A DNA stretch of 64,000 nucleotides from assembly GCF_041080675.1 (NCBI RefSeq), contig NZ_CP163520.1:558001-622000 (forward strand), read 5' to 3'. Source of the DNA: Streptomyces sp. cg36. Its GTDB lineage: Bacteria; Actinomycetota; Actinomycetes; Streptomycetales; Streptomycetaceae. Shown here in pieces: positions 42,300-54,970 of the stretch. Within the stretch, counting starts at the first letter, position 1, and each line of letters opens with the position of its first letter. Under the pieces are notes generated by a model. It had not been told where the DNA came from, did no database searches, and saw nothing but the letters and a program-made list of their open reading frames with translations. Made by a program: the position numbers and the translations under genes.

Positions 42300-42313
42300 C
42301 CGCCGCGCGGCGG
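42300..42313. terminator. Short palindrome between fur and cobN ends
   Basis: CCGCCGCGCGGCGG is a perfect 14-bp palindrome in the convergent gap. It may act as a weak bidirectional terminator; there is no loop of normal size unless the inner GCGC unpairs. Confidence 0.4.
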
Positions 42314-42339
42314 CCCCGGTGGGGACGGTCAGGTGAGCG

Positions 42340-45966
<3,627 letters not shown>

Positions 45967-46020
45967 AGCGGCGCCTGGCCTTCCTCGGGGTCCGCGCCCC
46001 GGGCGGTGTCGAATGAGGTC

Positions 46021-46170
46021 TCCCGGGCTCCGGCGAAGCCGGAGGTCCGGGAGGGGAGTTCCTGACTCGCCCGCCCCTGGGGGCGTGCTCACAGTGGCGG
46101 GACCGCGCCGGTTTCGCACCGGGCTTCCTCCCCTGCCGCCATCCTGGCGGTCGTGGACCGGATGATCCAC
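46021..46170 (-). promoter_or_regulatory. Cobalamin riboswitch upstream of cobN
   Basis: On the minus strand the conserved core reads GAAGCCCGGTGCGAAACCGG, then CGCGGTCCCGCCACTGTGA, and after a variable stem the B12 box GAGTCAGGAACTCC. It is followed by a long hairpin at 46021-46052 (TCCCGG-CTCCGGC arms, GAA loop) without a U-tract, the probable expression platform. Confidence 0.92.
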
Positions 46171-46243
46171 TGTCGAGCATAGTAAGGGTCGGGGGGCCGA
46201 CACCGAGCATGCGTTCGGTGTGAACGTAGGTATGCTCACCGCC

Positions 46244-47521
46244 ATGCCCATGGCCGCCCCTCCTCCATCACCCCAGGCCGCACCGGTCGCGCGGGACCGT
46301 GGTGACGCCTGCCCGGGCACCCTGCGGCTGCACGCGGCGGACGACGGCGCACTGGCCCGGGTGCGGATACCCGGCGGCGTGCTGACCGTCGGTCAGGCCC
46401 GTGCGCTGGGCGCTGCCGCGCTGCGGCTGGGCGACGGCGAGCTGCATCTCACCTCGCGCGGGAACGTCCAGTTGCGGGGTCTCGGGCAGACGTGCGGGGC
46501 CGAACTCGCGGAGCTCCTCACGGCGGCCGGGCTGCTGCCCTCGCCCGCACACGAGCGGGTGCGCAACATCGTGGCCTCGCCCCTGTCGGGCCTGGACGGC
46601 AACGGGCTGCGGGACGTGCGGACCTGGCTGACGGAGCTGGACGCGGCGCTGTGCACGAACGCGGCGGCGCGGGAGCTTTCGGGCCGCTTCCTCTTCGCGC
46701 TGGACGACGGGCGGGGTGATGTGGCCCACCTCGACGCCGACGTCACGGTGCGGGCGCTCGGCGAGGGCGCGCACCTCGTCCCGGGCTCGGTCGCGGTGGC
46801 GCCCGAGGACGCGGCGCGAGCGGCCCTGGCCGCCGCGGAGGCGTTCCTGGCCGCGGCGAGCGCCGGCGGAACACGCGCCTGGCGGATGTCCGAACTCGGC
46901 CTGTCCCAGGACGAACTGGACGCCCTGGTCCGCCGCCGCCTGACCGAGGCGGGCATCGGACACCTCGCCCACGACGCCCTTCCCTCCCACAGCGGCCCCG
47001 CCGAAGGTCCCGCGCCCGGAACCGTCGCGAACGGCCTGTCCGTACATGTCCCCCTCGGACGGTTCTCGGCCGCCCAGTGGCGGGAGGTGACGCGGACCGC
47101 CCGCACCGAGGTGCGGCTGACCCCGTGGCGCGGCGTCGTCGTCCCCCTCCCCGGGCTGCCCGCCGCCGAGGCGGACGGCCTGCTGGCCCGCCTCCACTCC
47201 GTCGGCCTGGTCACCGACCCCGCCTCCCCCTGGCCGCGCGTCGGCGCCTGCGTCGGGCGCCCGGGCTGCGCCAAGGCGCACGCCGACGTACGCGCCGACG
47301 CCGCCCGCACCCTCGACGCGGCGGCCGGCCCGGGGCTCCCGCTGTACTGGTCCGGCTGCGAACGCCGCTGCGGCCGTCCGCGCGGCGCCCACGCGGACGT
47401 GGTCGCGGCGGCGGGCGGCGGCTACCGGGTGGCGCTCGCCGGTGCGGGCGGGCCCGCGCGCACCGTGGAAGCCGACACCCCCTCCCAAGTCAGCGCCGCC
47501 CTGGCGGCGATCACCCCATGA
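46244..47521 (+). CDS. cobG: Precorrin-3B synthase CobG
   Basis: About 425 residues of a sulphite/nitrite-reductase-like monooxygenase that makes precorrin-3B with O2, marking the aerobic route. The half-domain has [15 protein letters not shown]. The Fe-S ligands lie in [18 protein letters not shown] (C-x5-C) and [17 protein letters not shown] (C-x3-C), as expected for a siroheme-like 4Fe-4S site. The start is uncertain: ATG at 46244 is chosen, with ATG 46232, ATG 46250 and GTG 46220 as options and no clear ribosome-binding site, so a leaderless transcript is possible. It is divergent from cobN and coupled to cobH. Confidence 0.93.
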   Translation: MPMAAPPPSPQAAPVARDRGDACPGTLRLHAADDGALARVRIPGGVLTVGQARALGAAALRLGDGELHLTSRGNVQLRGLGQTCGAELAELLTAAGLLPSPAHERVRNIVASPLSGLDGNGLRDVRTWLTELDAALCTNAAARELSGRFLFALDDGRGDVAHLDADVTVRALGEGAHLVPGSVAVAPEDAARAALAAAEAFLAAASAGGTRAWRMSELGLSQDELDALVRRRLTEAGIGHLAHDALPSHSGPAEGPAPGTVANGLSVHVPLGRFSAAQWREVTRTARTEVRLTPWRGVVVPLPGLPAAEADGLLARLHSVGLVTDPASPWPRVGACVGRPGCAKAHADVRADAARTLDAAAGPGLPLYWSGCERRCGRPRGAHADVVAAAGGGYRVALAGAGGPARTVEADTPSQVSAALAAITP

Positions 47522-48189
47522 GCCGTAAGCCGACCGAGAGCAGCGAGAAGAACGCCGTGACCACGCATGTCTACGAGAAGGACGGGGCGGCCATCTACCG
47601 CCAGTCCTTCGCCACCATCCGCGCGGAAGCGGACCTCGCGGGACTGCCCGCCGACGTCAGCCAGACCGCAGTCCGCATGATCCACGCCTGCGGGATGGTC
47701 GACCTCGTACGGGACCTGTCCTACACCCCCGGTGTGGTGGCCCGGGCCCGTGAGGCCCTGCGGGCCGGTGCGCCGATCTTCTGCGACGTGCAGATGGTGG
47801 CCAGCGGGGTCACCCGCAAGCGGCTGCCCGCCGACAACGACGTGCTCTGCACGCTCTCCGACCCGTCGGTGCCGGAGCTGGCGGCCAGGATGGGCACCAC
47901 GCGCAGCGCCGCCGCGCTGGAGCTGTGGCGCGACCGGCTGGAGGGTTCGGTCGTCGCCGTCGGCAACGCGCCCACCGCCCTCTTCCGCCTCCTGGAGATG
48001 ATCGAGGAGGGCGCGCCGCGCCCCGCCGCCGTCATCGGCGTCCCGGTCGGCTTCATCGGCGCTGCCGAGTCCAAGGACGCGCTGGCCGCGCACCCGTCCG
48101 GTCTGGAGCACCTGGTGGTGCGGGGACGCCGGGGCGGCAGCGCCATCGCCGCCGCCGCGCTCAACGCGATCGCGAGCGAGGAAGAGTGA
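47518..48189 (+). CDS. cobH: Precorrin-8X methylmutase CobH
   Basis: A 223-residue enzyme moving the methyl group from C-11 to C-12 to give hydrogenobyrinic acid. ATG overlaps the cobG stop (ATGA). Family motifs are [46 protein letters not shown] with the active-site His, [25 protein letters not shown], and [20 protein letters not shown]. The stop is followed by the cobIJ GTG with a 4-base overlap, so cobG-H-IJ forms one operon. Confidence 0.96.
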   Translation: MSRKPTESSEKNAVTTHVYEKDGAAIYRQSFATIRAEADLAGLPADVSQTAVRMIHACGMVDLVRDLSYTPGVVARAREALRAGAPIFCDVQMVASGVTRKRLPADNDVLCTLSDPSVPELAARMGTTRSAAALELWRDRLEGSVVAVGNAPTALFRLLEMIEEGAPRPAAVIGVPVGFIGAAESKDALAAHPSGLEHLVVRGRRGGSAIAAAALNAIASEEE

Positions 48190-49673
48190 GCGGCAAGCTG
48201 TACGGAGTGGGACTCGGTCCGGGCGACCCGTCCCTGATGACGGTACGGGCGGTCGAGGTCATCGCCGAGGCCGACGTCATCGCGTACCACAGCGCCCGGC
48301 ACGGCCGCTCGATCGCCCGCTCGATCGCGGCCGGGCACATCCGCGCCGACCACGTCGAGGAGCCGCTGGTCTACCCGGTCACCACGGAGACCACCGACCA
48401 CCCGGGCGGCTACAAGGGCGCGATGGAGGAGTTCTACGCGGAGGCGTCCGAGCGGCTCGCCGCGCACCTGGCCGCCGGGCGCACGGTCGCGGTGCTCGCG
48501 GAGGGCGACCCGCTCTTCTACGGCTCCTACATGCACATGCACAAGCGGCTCGTCGACCGCTTCCCGACCGAGGTGATCCCCGGGGTCACCTCGGTGAGCG
48601 CGGCGGCGGCCCGTCTCGGCACTCCCCTGGTGGAGGGCGAGGAGGTCCTGACGATCCTGCCGGGCACGCTGCCCGAGGAGGAGCTGACCGCCCGGCTGGC
48701 CGCGACGGACTGCGCCGTGGTCATGAAGCTGGGCCGGACCTACCCCAAGGTCCGCCGGGCGCTGGCCGATTCGGACCGGCTGGCCGAGGCGCGGTACGTC
48801 GAGCGCGCCACCATGGCCGGGGAGCGCCTCGGCGCGCTCGCCGACATCGACGCCGACTCGGTGCCGTACTTCTCGGTGGCCGTGCTGCCCAGCCGGGTCG
48901 ACGCGGAGCCGGTGGCGCGCGAGCGCGGGGAGGTCGTGGTCGTCGGCACCGGTCCGGCCGGGCCGCTGTGGCTGACCCCCCAGACGCGCGGCGCCCTGGC
49001 CGCCGTCGACGACCTGGTCGGCTACACCACCTACCTGGACCGCGTGCCCGTACGGCCGGGCCAGCGGCGCCACGGCTCGGACAACCGGGTCGAGTCCGAG
49101 CGCGCCGAGTTCGCGCTCCAACTCGCCCGGAGCGGGCGGCGGGTGGCCGTGGTCTCCGGCGGTGACCCGGGGGTCTTCGCGATGGCCACGGCGGTCCTGG
49201 AGGTCGCCGCGCAGGACGCGTACAAGGACGTGCCGGTGCGGGTCCTGCCGGGGGTGACCGCGGCCCACGCGGCGGCGGCCCGCGCGGGTGCTCCGCTCGG
49301 CCACGACTACGCGACCATCTCCCTGTCGGACCGGCTCAAGCCGTGGGACGTCATAGCCGGGCGGCTGCGCGCGGCGGCCTCGGCGGACCTGGCGCTCGCC
49401 CTGTACAACCCCGGCTCGCGCAGCCGCACCTGGCAGGTCGGCAAGGCCAAGGAGGTGCTCCTTGAGCACCGGGCGCCGGACACCCCGGTCGTGGTCGCGC
49501 GGGACGTGGGCGGCTCCGGCGAGCGCGTGCGGACGGTGCCGCTGGGCGAGCTGGATCCGGCTGAGGTCGACATGCGCACGATCCTGCTGGTCGGCTCCTC
49601 CCAGACGTGCACGGCCCGGCGGGGCGACGGCGAGGAGATCGTCTGGACCCCGCGCCGCTATCCGCAGGCGTGA
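48186..49673 (+). CDS. cobIJ: Bifunctional precorrin-2 C20- and precorrin-3B C17-methyltransferase (CobI-CobJ fusion)
   Basis: A 495-residue fusion of two SAM-dependent tetrapyrrole methylases. The first half (CobI) has [60 protein letters not shown]. The second half (CobJ) starts near residue 240 with [35 protein letters not shown], then [58 protein letters not shown]. This fused form is common in actinobacteria. GTG at 48186 overlaps the cobH stop. A hairpin after the stop ends the operon. Confidence 0.96.
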   Translation: MSGKLYGVGLGPGDPSLMTVRAVEVIAEADVIAYHSARHGRSIARSIAAGHIRADHVEEPLVYPVTTETTDHPGGYKGAMEEFYAEASERLAAHLAAGRTVAVLAEGDPLFYGSYMHMHKRLVDRFPTEVIPGVTSVSAAAARLGTPLVEGEEVLTILPGTLPEEELTARLAATDCAVVMKLGRTYPKVRRALADSDRLAEARYVERATMAGERLGALADIDADSVPYFSVAVLPSRVDAEPVARERGEVVVVGTGPAGPLWLTPQTRGALAAVDDLVGYTTYLDRVPVRPGQRRHGSDNRVESERAEFALQLARSGRRVAVVSGGDPGVFAMATAVLEVAAQDAYKDVPVRVLPGVTAAHAAAARAGAPLGHDYATISLSDRLKPWDVIAGRLRAAASADLALALYNPGSRSRTWQVGKAKEVLLEHRAPDTPVVVARDVGGSGERVRTVPLGELDPAEVDMRTILLVGSSQTCTARRGDGEEIVWTPRRYPQA

Positions 49674-49700
49674 CCTCGGTGGGGCGCCGCCCCACCGAGG
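49674..49700. terminator. Hairpin terminator after cobIJ
   Basis: CCTCGGTGGGGC (49674-49685) pairs exactly with GCCCCACCGAGG (49689-49700) around a 3-base loop, immediately after the cobIJ stop and before the convergent cobK end. Confidence 0.82.
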
Positions 49701-49767
49701 GCGGCGCCCGGCGTCGGCGGCGATGCGGCCGGGCGGTTCGACGGCGACCGGGTCCGCTGGGTACCCC

Positions 49768-50508
49768 CTAGCCCCCGAGTCCGGCGACCCACCGGGCCGC
49801 CGCTTCGGGGTCGGGCACCACGGGCACGTCCCCGGGGACCGGGGGCCTGCGGACCACGACCACGGGCAGTCCGGCCTCGCGCGCGGCCGTCAGCTTGGGC
49901 GCGGTGGCCGCGCCGCCGCTGTCCTTGGTCACCACCACGTCGACGCGGTGGCGCAGCAGCAGCTCGCGTTCCCCTTCGAGGGTGAAGGGGCCCCGGTCGA
50001 GCAGCACCTGCGTCTGCCGCGGCCGGGGCGGCTCGGGCGCGTCCACGGACCGTACGAGGAACCACAGGTCGTCCAGGGCGGCGAAGGCGGCGAGGCCCAT
50101 GCGTCCGGTGGTCAGGAAGACGCGGCGGCCCAGTGCGGGCAGCGCCCGCGCCGCCTCCTCCAGCGAGGCGGCCTCGTGCCAGCGGTCGCCCTCGACCGGG
50201 ACCCAGCCGGGGCGCCGCAGGGCGAGCAGGGGAACACGGGCGGTGGCGGCGGCGCGCGCCGCGTGGAAGCTCATCGCCGCGGCGAACGGGTGGGTGGCGT
50301 CGACCACCGCGTCGACCCGGTTCTCCCGCAGCCACGCGGCGAGGCCGTCCGCCCCGCCGAACCCGCCGACGCGCACCTCGCCCGGGGGCAGCCGGGGGCT
50401 GGCGACCCGGCCGGCCAGTGAACTGGTCACCACCAGTCCGGGCGCGCCGTGGAGCAGTTCGGCCAGACGGCGCGCCTCCGTGGTTCCGCCGAGAATCAGT
50501 ACGTGCAT
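49768..50508 (-). CDS. cobK: Precorrin-6A reductase CobK
   Basis: A 246-residue NADPH-dependent reductase acting after ring contraction. It has the Rossmann start MHVLILGGTTEARRLAELL, then VDAVVDATHPFAAAMSFHAARAA, RVFLTTGRMGLAAFAAL, and VDVVVTKDSGGAATAPKLTAAREAGLPVVVVRRP, all hallmarks of CobK/CbiJ. The start is ATG 50508. It is divergent from cbiD with only 42 bases between the two starts, so their promoters must overlap or be very compact. Confidence 0.95.
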   Translation of the reverse strand: MHVLILGGTTEARRLAELLHGAPGLVVTSSLAGRVASPRLPPGEVRVGGFGGADGLAAWLRENRVDAVVDATHPFAAAMSFHAARAAATARVPLLALRRPGWVPVEGDRWHEAASLEEAARALPALGRRVFLTTGRMGLAAFAALDDLWFLVRSVDAPEPPRPRQTQVLLDRGPFTLEGERELLLRHRVDVVVTKDSGGAATAPKLTAAREAGLPVVVVRRPPVPGDVPVVPDPEAAARWVAGLGG

Positions 50509-50550
50509 GGGAGTCCGGATCCGTTCATGAAGGGCAGGGAGGGTCGCGGC

Positions 50551-51702
50551 ATGGGTGAGGCGAGCGGCGCCGGCGGGGCGCAGGGGTCCGGCGGGGCCAA
50601 GGGCGGTCGCGGCGCGCAGCTGGAGCACACCGGGCTGCGGCCCGGCTGGACCACCGGCGCCTGCGCGACCGCGGCCACGACGGCCGCGTACACCGCCCTG
50701 CTGACCGGTGAGTTCCCCGACCCGGTCACGATCACGCTGCCCAGGGGGCAGACGCCGTCGTTCGCGCTGGCCGCCGAGGAGCTGGGCGGCGGCTTCGCGA
50801 TGGCGGGGATCGTCAAGGACGCGGGCGACGACCCGGACGTCACGCACGGCGCGCTGATCCGGTCCACCGTGCGGCGGCTGCCGGTGGGCAGCGGGGTGGT
50901 GTTCCGGGCGGGCTCCGGCGTCGGGACCGTCACCCGGCCCGGCCTGCCCCTGCCCGTGGGCGAGGCCGCCGTGAACCCGGTGCCCCGCAAGATGATGCGC
51001 GAGCACGTCGCCGAGGTCGCCGCGCGGCACGGCGGCAGCACGGACGTGGAGATCACCCTCTCCGTGGACCACGGCGAGGAGATCGCCCGCTCCACCTGGA
51101 ACCCGCGCCTGGGCATCCTGGGCGGCCTCTCCATCCTCGGCACCACGGGCATCGTGGTGCCGTACTCCTGTTCCGCCTGGATCGACTCGATCCGGCGGGG
51201 CGTGGACGTGGCCCGCGCCGCCGGACGCACCCATGTCGCCGGGTGCACCGGCTCGACGTCGGAGAAGACGGTCGTCGCCGAGTACGCGCTGCCCGAGGAC
51301 GCCCTGCTGGACATGGGCGACTTCGCCGGGGCGGTGCTGAAGTACATCCGCCGCCACCCGGTGGACCGGCTCACCATCTGCGGCGGCTTCGCCAAGCTCT
51401 CCAAGCTCGCCGCGGGCCATCTGGACCTGCACTCCGGCCGCTCCCAGGTCGACAAGGGCTTCCTCGCCGAACTGGCCCGGCGCGGCGGCGCCGACGAGGC
51501 GCTGGCGGCCGAACTGGCCGCCGCCAACACCGGTCTCGCCGCCCTCCAGCTGTGCCAGGCCGCGGGCGTGCCACTCGGCGACCTGGTGGCGGCGGCGGCC
51601 CGCGACGAGGCGCTGGCCGTGCTGCGCGGCGCGCCGGTGGCGGTGGACGTCATCTGCATCGACCGGGCGGGCACGGTGGTCGGGCGCAGCTCGGTGCGAT
51701 AG
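50551..51702 (+). CDS. cbiD: Cobalt-precorrin-5B (C1)-methyltransferase CbiD
   Basis: A 383-residue enzyme. ATG at 50551 is chosen (GGAGGG upstream). Motifs are LRPGWTTGACATAATTAAYTALL, AGIVKDAGDDPDVTHGALI, GSGVGTVTRPGLPLPVGEAAVNPVPRKMM, LGILGGLSILGTTGIVVPYSCSAWIDSIRRG, and HVAGCTGSTSEKTVV. CbiD methylates C-1 in the cobalt-early (anaerobic) route; the oxygen-dependent route normally uses CobF. Here it sits among CobG/CobN genes and no cobF is visible, so it probably replaces CobF. It is divergent from cobK. Confidence 0.95.
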   Translation: MGEASGAGGAQGSGGAKGGRGAQLEHTGLRPGWTTGACATAATTAAYTALLTGEFPDPVTITLPRGQTPSFALAAEELGGGFAMAGIVKDAGDDPDVTHGALIRSTVRRLPVGSGVVFRAGSGVGTVTRPGLPLPVGEAAVNPVPRKMMREHVAEVAARHGGSTDVEITLSVDHGEEIARSTWNPRLGILGGLSILGTTGIVVPYSCSAWIDSIRRGVDVARAAGRTHVAGCTGSTSEKTVVAEYALPEDALLDMGDFAGAVLKYIRRHPVDRLTICGGFAKLSKLAAGHLDLHSGRSQVDKGFLAELARRGGADEALAAELAAANTGLAALQLCQAAGVPLGDLVAAAARDEALAVLRGAPVAVDVICIDRAGTVVGRSSVR

Positions 51703-51741
51703 CCGCGGCGGCCCCGGCGCGCGTGCGGCCGGGGCCCGCGG
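51703..51741. terminator. Hairpin between cbiD and cobM ends
   Basis: CCGCGG plus GCCCCGGC pair with GCCGGGGC plus CCGCGG across a 9-base loop, with a 2-base bulge (CG) in the 5' arm. It lies between convergent stops and likely terminates both. Confidence 0.65.
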
Positions 51742-51754
51742 GGCGGCGGCGCGG

Positions 51755-52504
51755 TCAGCAGACGTGCCGTTCGCGGTCCCGCGAGTACAGGTGGCTGTCG
51801 CGGAACTGCTCGGCTCCCAGCGTCCGCCCGACCATGATCACGGCGGTGCGCAGCACCCCGGCCTCCTTCACCTTCCCGGCGATCTCCGCCAGGGTGCTCC
51901 GGATGACGATCTCGTCGGGGCGCGAGGCGTAGGCGACGACCGCCGCGGGGCAGTCGGCCCCGTAGTGCGGGAGGAGTTCGTCGACGACCCGGTCCGCGTA
52001 CTGGGCGGCCAGGTGCAGCACGATCAGCGCGCCGCTGCGGCCGAGGGTGGCGAGGTCCTCGCCGGGCGGCATCGCGGTCGCCCGGTTGGCGACGCGGGTG
52101 AGGATGACGGTCTGGCCCACGGTCGGCACGGTCAGCTCCCGCTTGAGGGAGGCCGCGGCGGCGGCGAAGGCGGGCACGCCCGGGACCACCTCGTAGGGCA
52201 CCCCGGCCGCGTCCAGGCGCCGCATCTGTTCGGCGACCGCGCTGAACACGGACGGGTCGCCCGAGTGCAGCCGGGCCACGTCGTGGCCCGCCTCGTGCGC
52301 GGCGACCAGCTCGGCGGTGATCTCGTCCAGGTTGAGCTGGGCGGTGTCCACCAGCCGGGCGCCGTCCGGGCACTCCGCCAGCAACTCGCGCGGGACGAGG
52401 CTGCCCGCGTACAGACAGACCTGGCAGGCGGCGAGCGTGCGGGCGCCGCGCACCGTGATCAGGTCGGCGGCGCCGGGCCCGGCGCCGATGAAGTACACGG
52501 TCAT
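51755..52504 (-). CDS. cobM: Precorrin-4 C11-methyltransferase CobM
   Basis: A 249-residue SAM-dependent methylase. It starts MTVYFIGAGPGAADLITVRGARTL, with VCLYAGSLVPRELL, DVARLHSGDPSVFSAVAEQMRRL, YEVVPGVPAFAAAAASLKRELTVP and QTVILTRVANRATAMPPGE, which distinguish CobM/CbiF from other class III methylases. ATG at 52504 overlaps the cobL stop (ATGA), so the two are coupled. It follows cobL on the minus strand. Confidence 0.96.
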   Translation of the reverse strand: MTVYFIGAGPGAADLITVRGARTLAACQVCLYAGSLVPRELLAECPDGARLVDTAQLNLDEITAELVAAHEAGHDVARLHSGDPSVFSAVAEQMRRLDAAGVPYEVVPGVPAFAAAAASLKRELTVPTVGQTVILTRVANRATAMPPGEDLATLGRSGALIVLHLAAQYADRVVDELLPHYGADCPAAVVAYASRPDEIVIRSTLAEIAGKVKEAGVLRTAVIMVGRTLGAEQFRDSHLYSRDRERHVC

Positions 52505-53772
52505 CTGTCTGCTCCTGGAGAAGGGGTGGCGGGGTGGGCGGTGGCGGGCTTGCGGGCGGCCCACTGGGTCACCGGCATCGCCTGCCGCCACCCCGTGAAG
52601 CCGCCCACGGGTACGGCGTGGGCCACCGCGAGCCGGACCAGTTCGCCGCCGTGGCGGCGGTGGGCGTCGGCCAGCAGTGCCTCGGACTCCAGCGTCACGG
52701 TGTTGGCGACCAGCCGTCCGCCCGGCGCCAGGGCCTGCCAGCACGCGTCCAGCAGGCCGGGCGCGGTGAGGCCGCCGCCGACGAACACGGCGTCCGGGCG
52801 CGGGAGTCGTTCCAGTGCGGCGGGGGCGGCGCCGGTGACGACCCGCAGGGCGGGCACGCCGAGGCGGTCGGCGTTGCGCGTGATGCGCTCGGCGCGCACC
52901 GGGTCGCGTTCCACGGTGAGGGCCCGGCAGGAGGGGTGGGTGCGCAGCCACTCGATGGCGATCGAGCCGGAGCCGCCGCCGATGTCCCAGAGCAGCTCGC
53001 CGGGTGCCGGGGCGAGCGCGCCGAGCGTGGCGGCCCGCACGTGCCGCTTGGTGAGCTGCCCGTCGTGCTCGTAGGCGTCGTCGGGGAGCCCGGGTACGGC
53101 GCCGAGCCGCAGGGCGTCGGGGGCGCGGCGGCACTCCACCGCGACGACGTTGAGGGGGTCGCCGGGCGCGTGGCGCCAGTCGTCGGCGACGGTTGCCGCC
53201 GTGGTGCGTTCCGCCGGGCCGCCGAGTTGCTCCAGCACCCGCATCCGGCTGGGCCCGAATCCCCGGTCGCGCAGCAGGGCCGCGATCTCGGCGGGTGTGG
53301 TGGCGTCCGCGCTGAGCACTAGGAGCCGCCGCCCCTCGTGCAGCGCGGCGGCCAGCCGGGGCACCGGGCGGCCCACCAGCGTGACCACCTCGACGTCCTC
53401 CAGCGGCCAGCCGAGGCGGGCGGCGGCGTACGACACGGACGAGGGGTGCGGCAGGACGCGCAGGGCGGCGCCCTCCTCGGCGAGGGCGCGGCCGATGCCG
53501 TAGAACATCGGGTCGCCGCTGGCCAGTACGGCGACGCGGCGCCCCGCGTGCGCGGCGAGCAGGCCGGGGACCGCGGGCCGCAGCGGCGAGGGCCAGGCGA
53601 CCCGTTCGCCCGCGCACTCCTCGGGCAGCAGGCCGAGCTGGCGCGGGCCTGCGACGAGGACGTCGGCGTCCCGGAGGGCGTCCCGGGAGGCGGCGGGCAG
53701 GCCCTCCCAGCCGTCCGCTCCGATCCCGACGACGGTGACGGCGGGGGAAGGGCCTGGCGGGGCGGGATTCAC
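52501..53772 (-). CDS. cobL: Precorrin-6Y C5,15-methyltransferase (decarboxylating) CobL
   Basis: A 423-residue fusion of CbiE (N-terminal) and CbiT (C-terminal). CbiE part: VTVVGIGADGWEGL, VAVLASGDPMFYGIGRALAE, SVSYAAARLGWPLEDVEVV. CbiT part: LTKRHVRAATLGALAPAPGELLWDIGGGSGSIAIEWLRTHP, then PDAVFVGGGLTAPGLLDACWQALAPGGRLVANTVTLESE. It methylates C-5 and C-15 and decarboxylates the C-12 acetate. GTG at 53772 is the start. It is coupled to cobM and divergent from the TsaD-like gene. Confidence 0.96.
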   Translation of the reverse strand: MNPAPPGPSPAVTVVGIGADGWEGLPAASRDALRDADVLVAGPRQLGLLPEECAGERVAWPSPLRPAVPGLLAAHAGRRVAVLASGDPMFYGIGRALAEEGAALRVLPHPSSVSYAAARLGWPLEDVEVVTLVGRPVPRLAAALHEGRRLLVLSADATTPAEIAALLRDRGFGPSRMRVLEQLGGPAERTTAATVADDWRHAPGDPLNVVAVECRRAPDALRLGAVPGLPDDAYEHDGQLTKRHVRAATLGALAPAPGELLWDIGGGSGSIAIEWLRTHPSCRALTVERDPVRAERITRNADRLGVPALRVVTGAAPAALERLPRPDAVFVGGGLTAPGLLDACWQALAPGGRLVANTVTLESEALLADAHRRHGGELVRLAVAHAVPVGGFTGWRQAMPVTQWAARKPATAHPATPSPGADR

Positions 53773-53864
53773 TGCGCGGTACCTCGGGGCTCGGGGGCAA
53801 CAGAGCGCACTCTACTGGGCCCTGACCAGCGTCTCCATGGCCGGGTTCACACCTCCGCGCCCAC

Positions 53865-53887
53865 TTATTGCACACTGTTCGCAATAA
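53865..53887. promoter_or_regulatory. Inverted repeat upstream of tsaD-like gene
   Basis: TTATTGC (53865-53871) and GCAATAA (53881-53887) flank a 9-base spacer. The site is A/T-rich compared with its neighbourhood and lies 28 bases before the tsaD-like ATG and about 95 bases before cobL. It looks like an HTH dimer operator; the binding protein is unknown. Confidence 0.6.
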
Positions 53888-53914
53888 CAAGTGCTTTGCG
53901 GAAAGGAACGGGGC

Positions 53915-54958
53915 ATGGGCTCACCGATCGTGCTGGGAATCGAGTCGTCGTGCGACGAGACCGGTGCGGGGCTCGTCCGCGACGGACGGCTCCTCGGCCA
54001 CGCGCTGGCGTCCAGCATGGACGAGCACGCCCGGTACGGCGGCGTCGTCCCGGAGATCGCCGCGCGCGCCCATCTGCACTCCCTGCGGCCCGTGGTGGAG
54101 CGGGCCCTGGCCGGGGCCGGGCTGCGGTTCGGCGACATCGGCGCCGTCGCCGTCACCACCGGGCCGGGCCTGTCCGGCGCGCTCCAAGTCGGCCTCGCCG
54201 GGGCGAAGTCGCTCGCGTACGCGCTGGACGTCCCGCTCCACGGGGTGCACCACCTCGCCGGCCACGTCGCCGCCGACACCCTGGAGCACGGCCCGCTGCC
54301 CGACCCCTGCGTGGCGCTGATCGTCTCCGGCGGCCACACCTCGCTCCTGCTCGTCCGCGACCTGGCCCGCGACCCGATCGTCCACCTCGGCGACACCCTC
54401 GACGACGCGGCGGGCGAGTGCTTCGACAAGGTCGCGCGGGTCTTCGGGCTGCCCTACCCCGGCGGCCCGGCCATCGACCGGGCGGCACGGCGGGGCGACC
54501 CCGGCGCCGTCGCCCTGCCCCGCCCGCTGCCCGGCTCGTACGACTTCTCCTTCTCCGGCCTCAAGACGGCCGCGGCGCGCTGGGCCGAGTCCCACCGGGG
54601 CCGGGAGCTGCCCGTGCACGACGGCGCCGCCGCCCTCCAGGAGGCGATCGCCGACGTGCTGACCCGCAAGGCGGTCGCGGCCTGCGCCGCACACGGCGTC
54701 CGCACCCTGGTCGTGGTCGGCGGCGTCGCCGCCAACTCCCGGGTGCGCGCCCTGGCCGAGGAGCGCTGCCGGGCCGCCGGCATCGAGCTGCGCGTGCCGT
54801 CGCTGGGGCTGTGCACGGACAACGGCGCGATGATCGCCGCCGTCGGCGACCTGCTGGTGCGCGCCGGGGCCCGGCCCGCCCCGCTGGACGTGTCCATCGA
54901 CCCGTCGGCGCCGCTCACCCGCGCGGCCCTGCATCCGGTGGGCGCGGGGGCGCGCTGA
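53915..54958 (+). CDS. TsaD-like tRNA N6-adenosine threonylcarbamoyltransferase
   Basis: A 347-residue ASKHA-fold enzyme of the Kae1/TsaD family, which transfers threonylcarbamoyl to A37 of ANN-decoding tRNAs. It has [70 protein letters not shown] (the HxxxH metal site), [30 protein letters not shown] and [16 protein letters not shown] at 53915 follows GAAAGGA. In most Streptomyces tsaD sits with tsaB/rimI near groES; this copy stands alone between cobalamin genes, so it may be a second copy. It has its own inverted-repeat operator. Confidence 0.9.
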   Translation: MGSPIVLGIESSCDETGAGLVRDGRLLGHALASSMDEHARYGGVVPEIAARAHLHSLRPVVERALAGAGLRFGDIGAVAVTTGPGLSGALQVGLAGAKSLAYALDVPLHGVHHLAGHVAADTLEHGPLPDPCVALIVSGGHTSLLLVRDLARDPIVHLGDTLDDAAGECFDKVARVFGLPYPGGPAIDRAARRGDPGAVALPRPLPGSYDFSFSGLKTAAARWAESHRGRELPVHDGAAALQEAIADVLTRKAVAACAAHGVRTLVVVGGVAANSRVRALAEERCRAAGIELRVPSLGLCTDNGAMIAAVGDLLVRAGARPAPLDVSIDPSAPLTRAALHPVGAGAR

Positions 54959-54970
54959 CGCCCGGACCGC

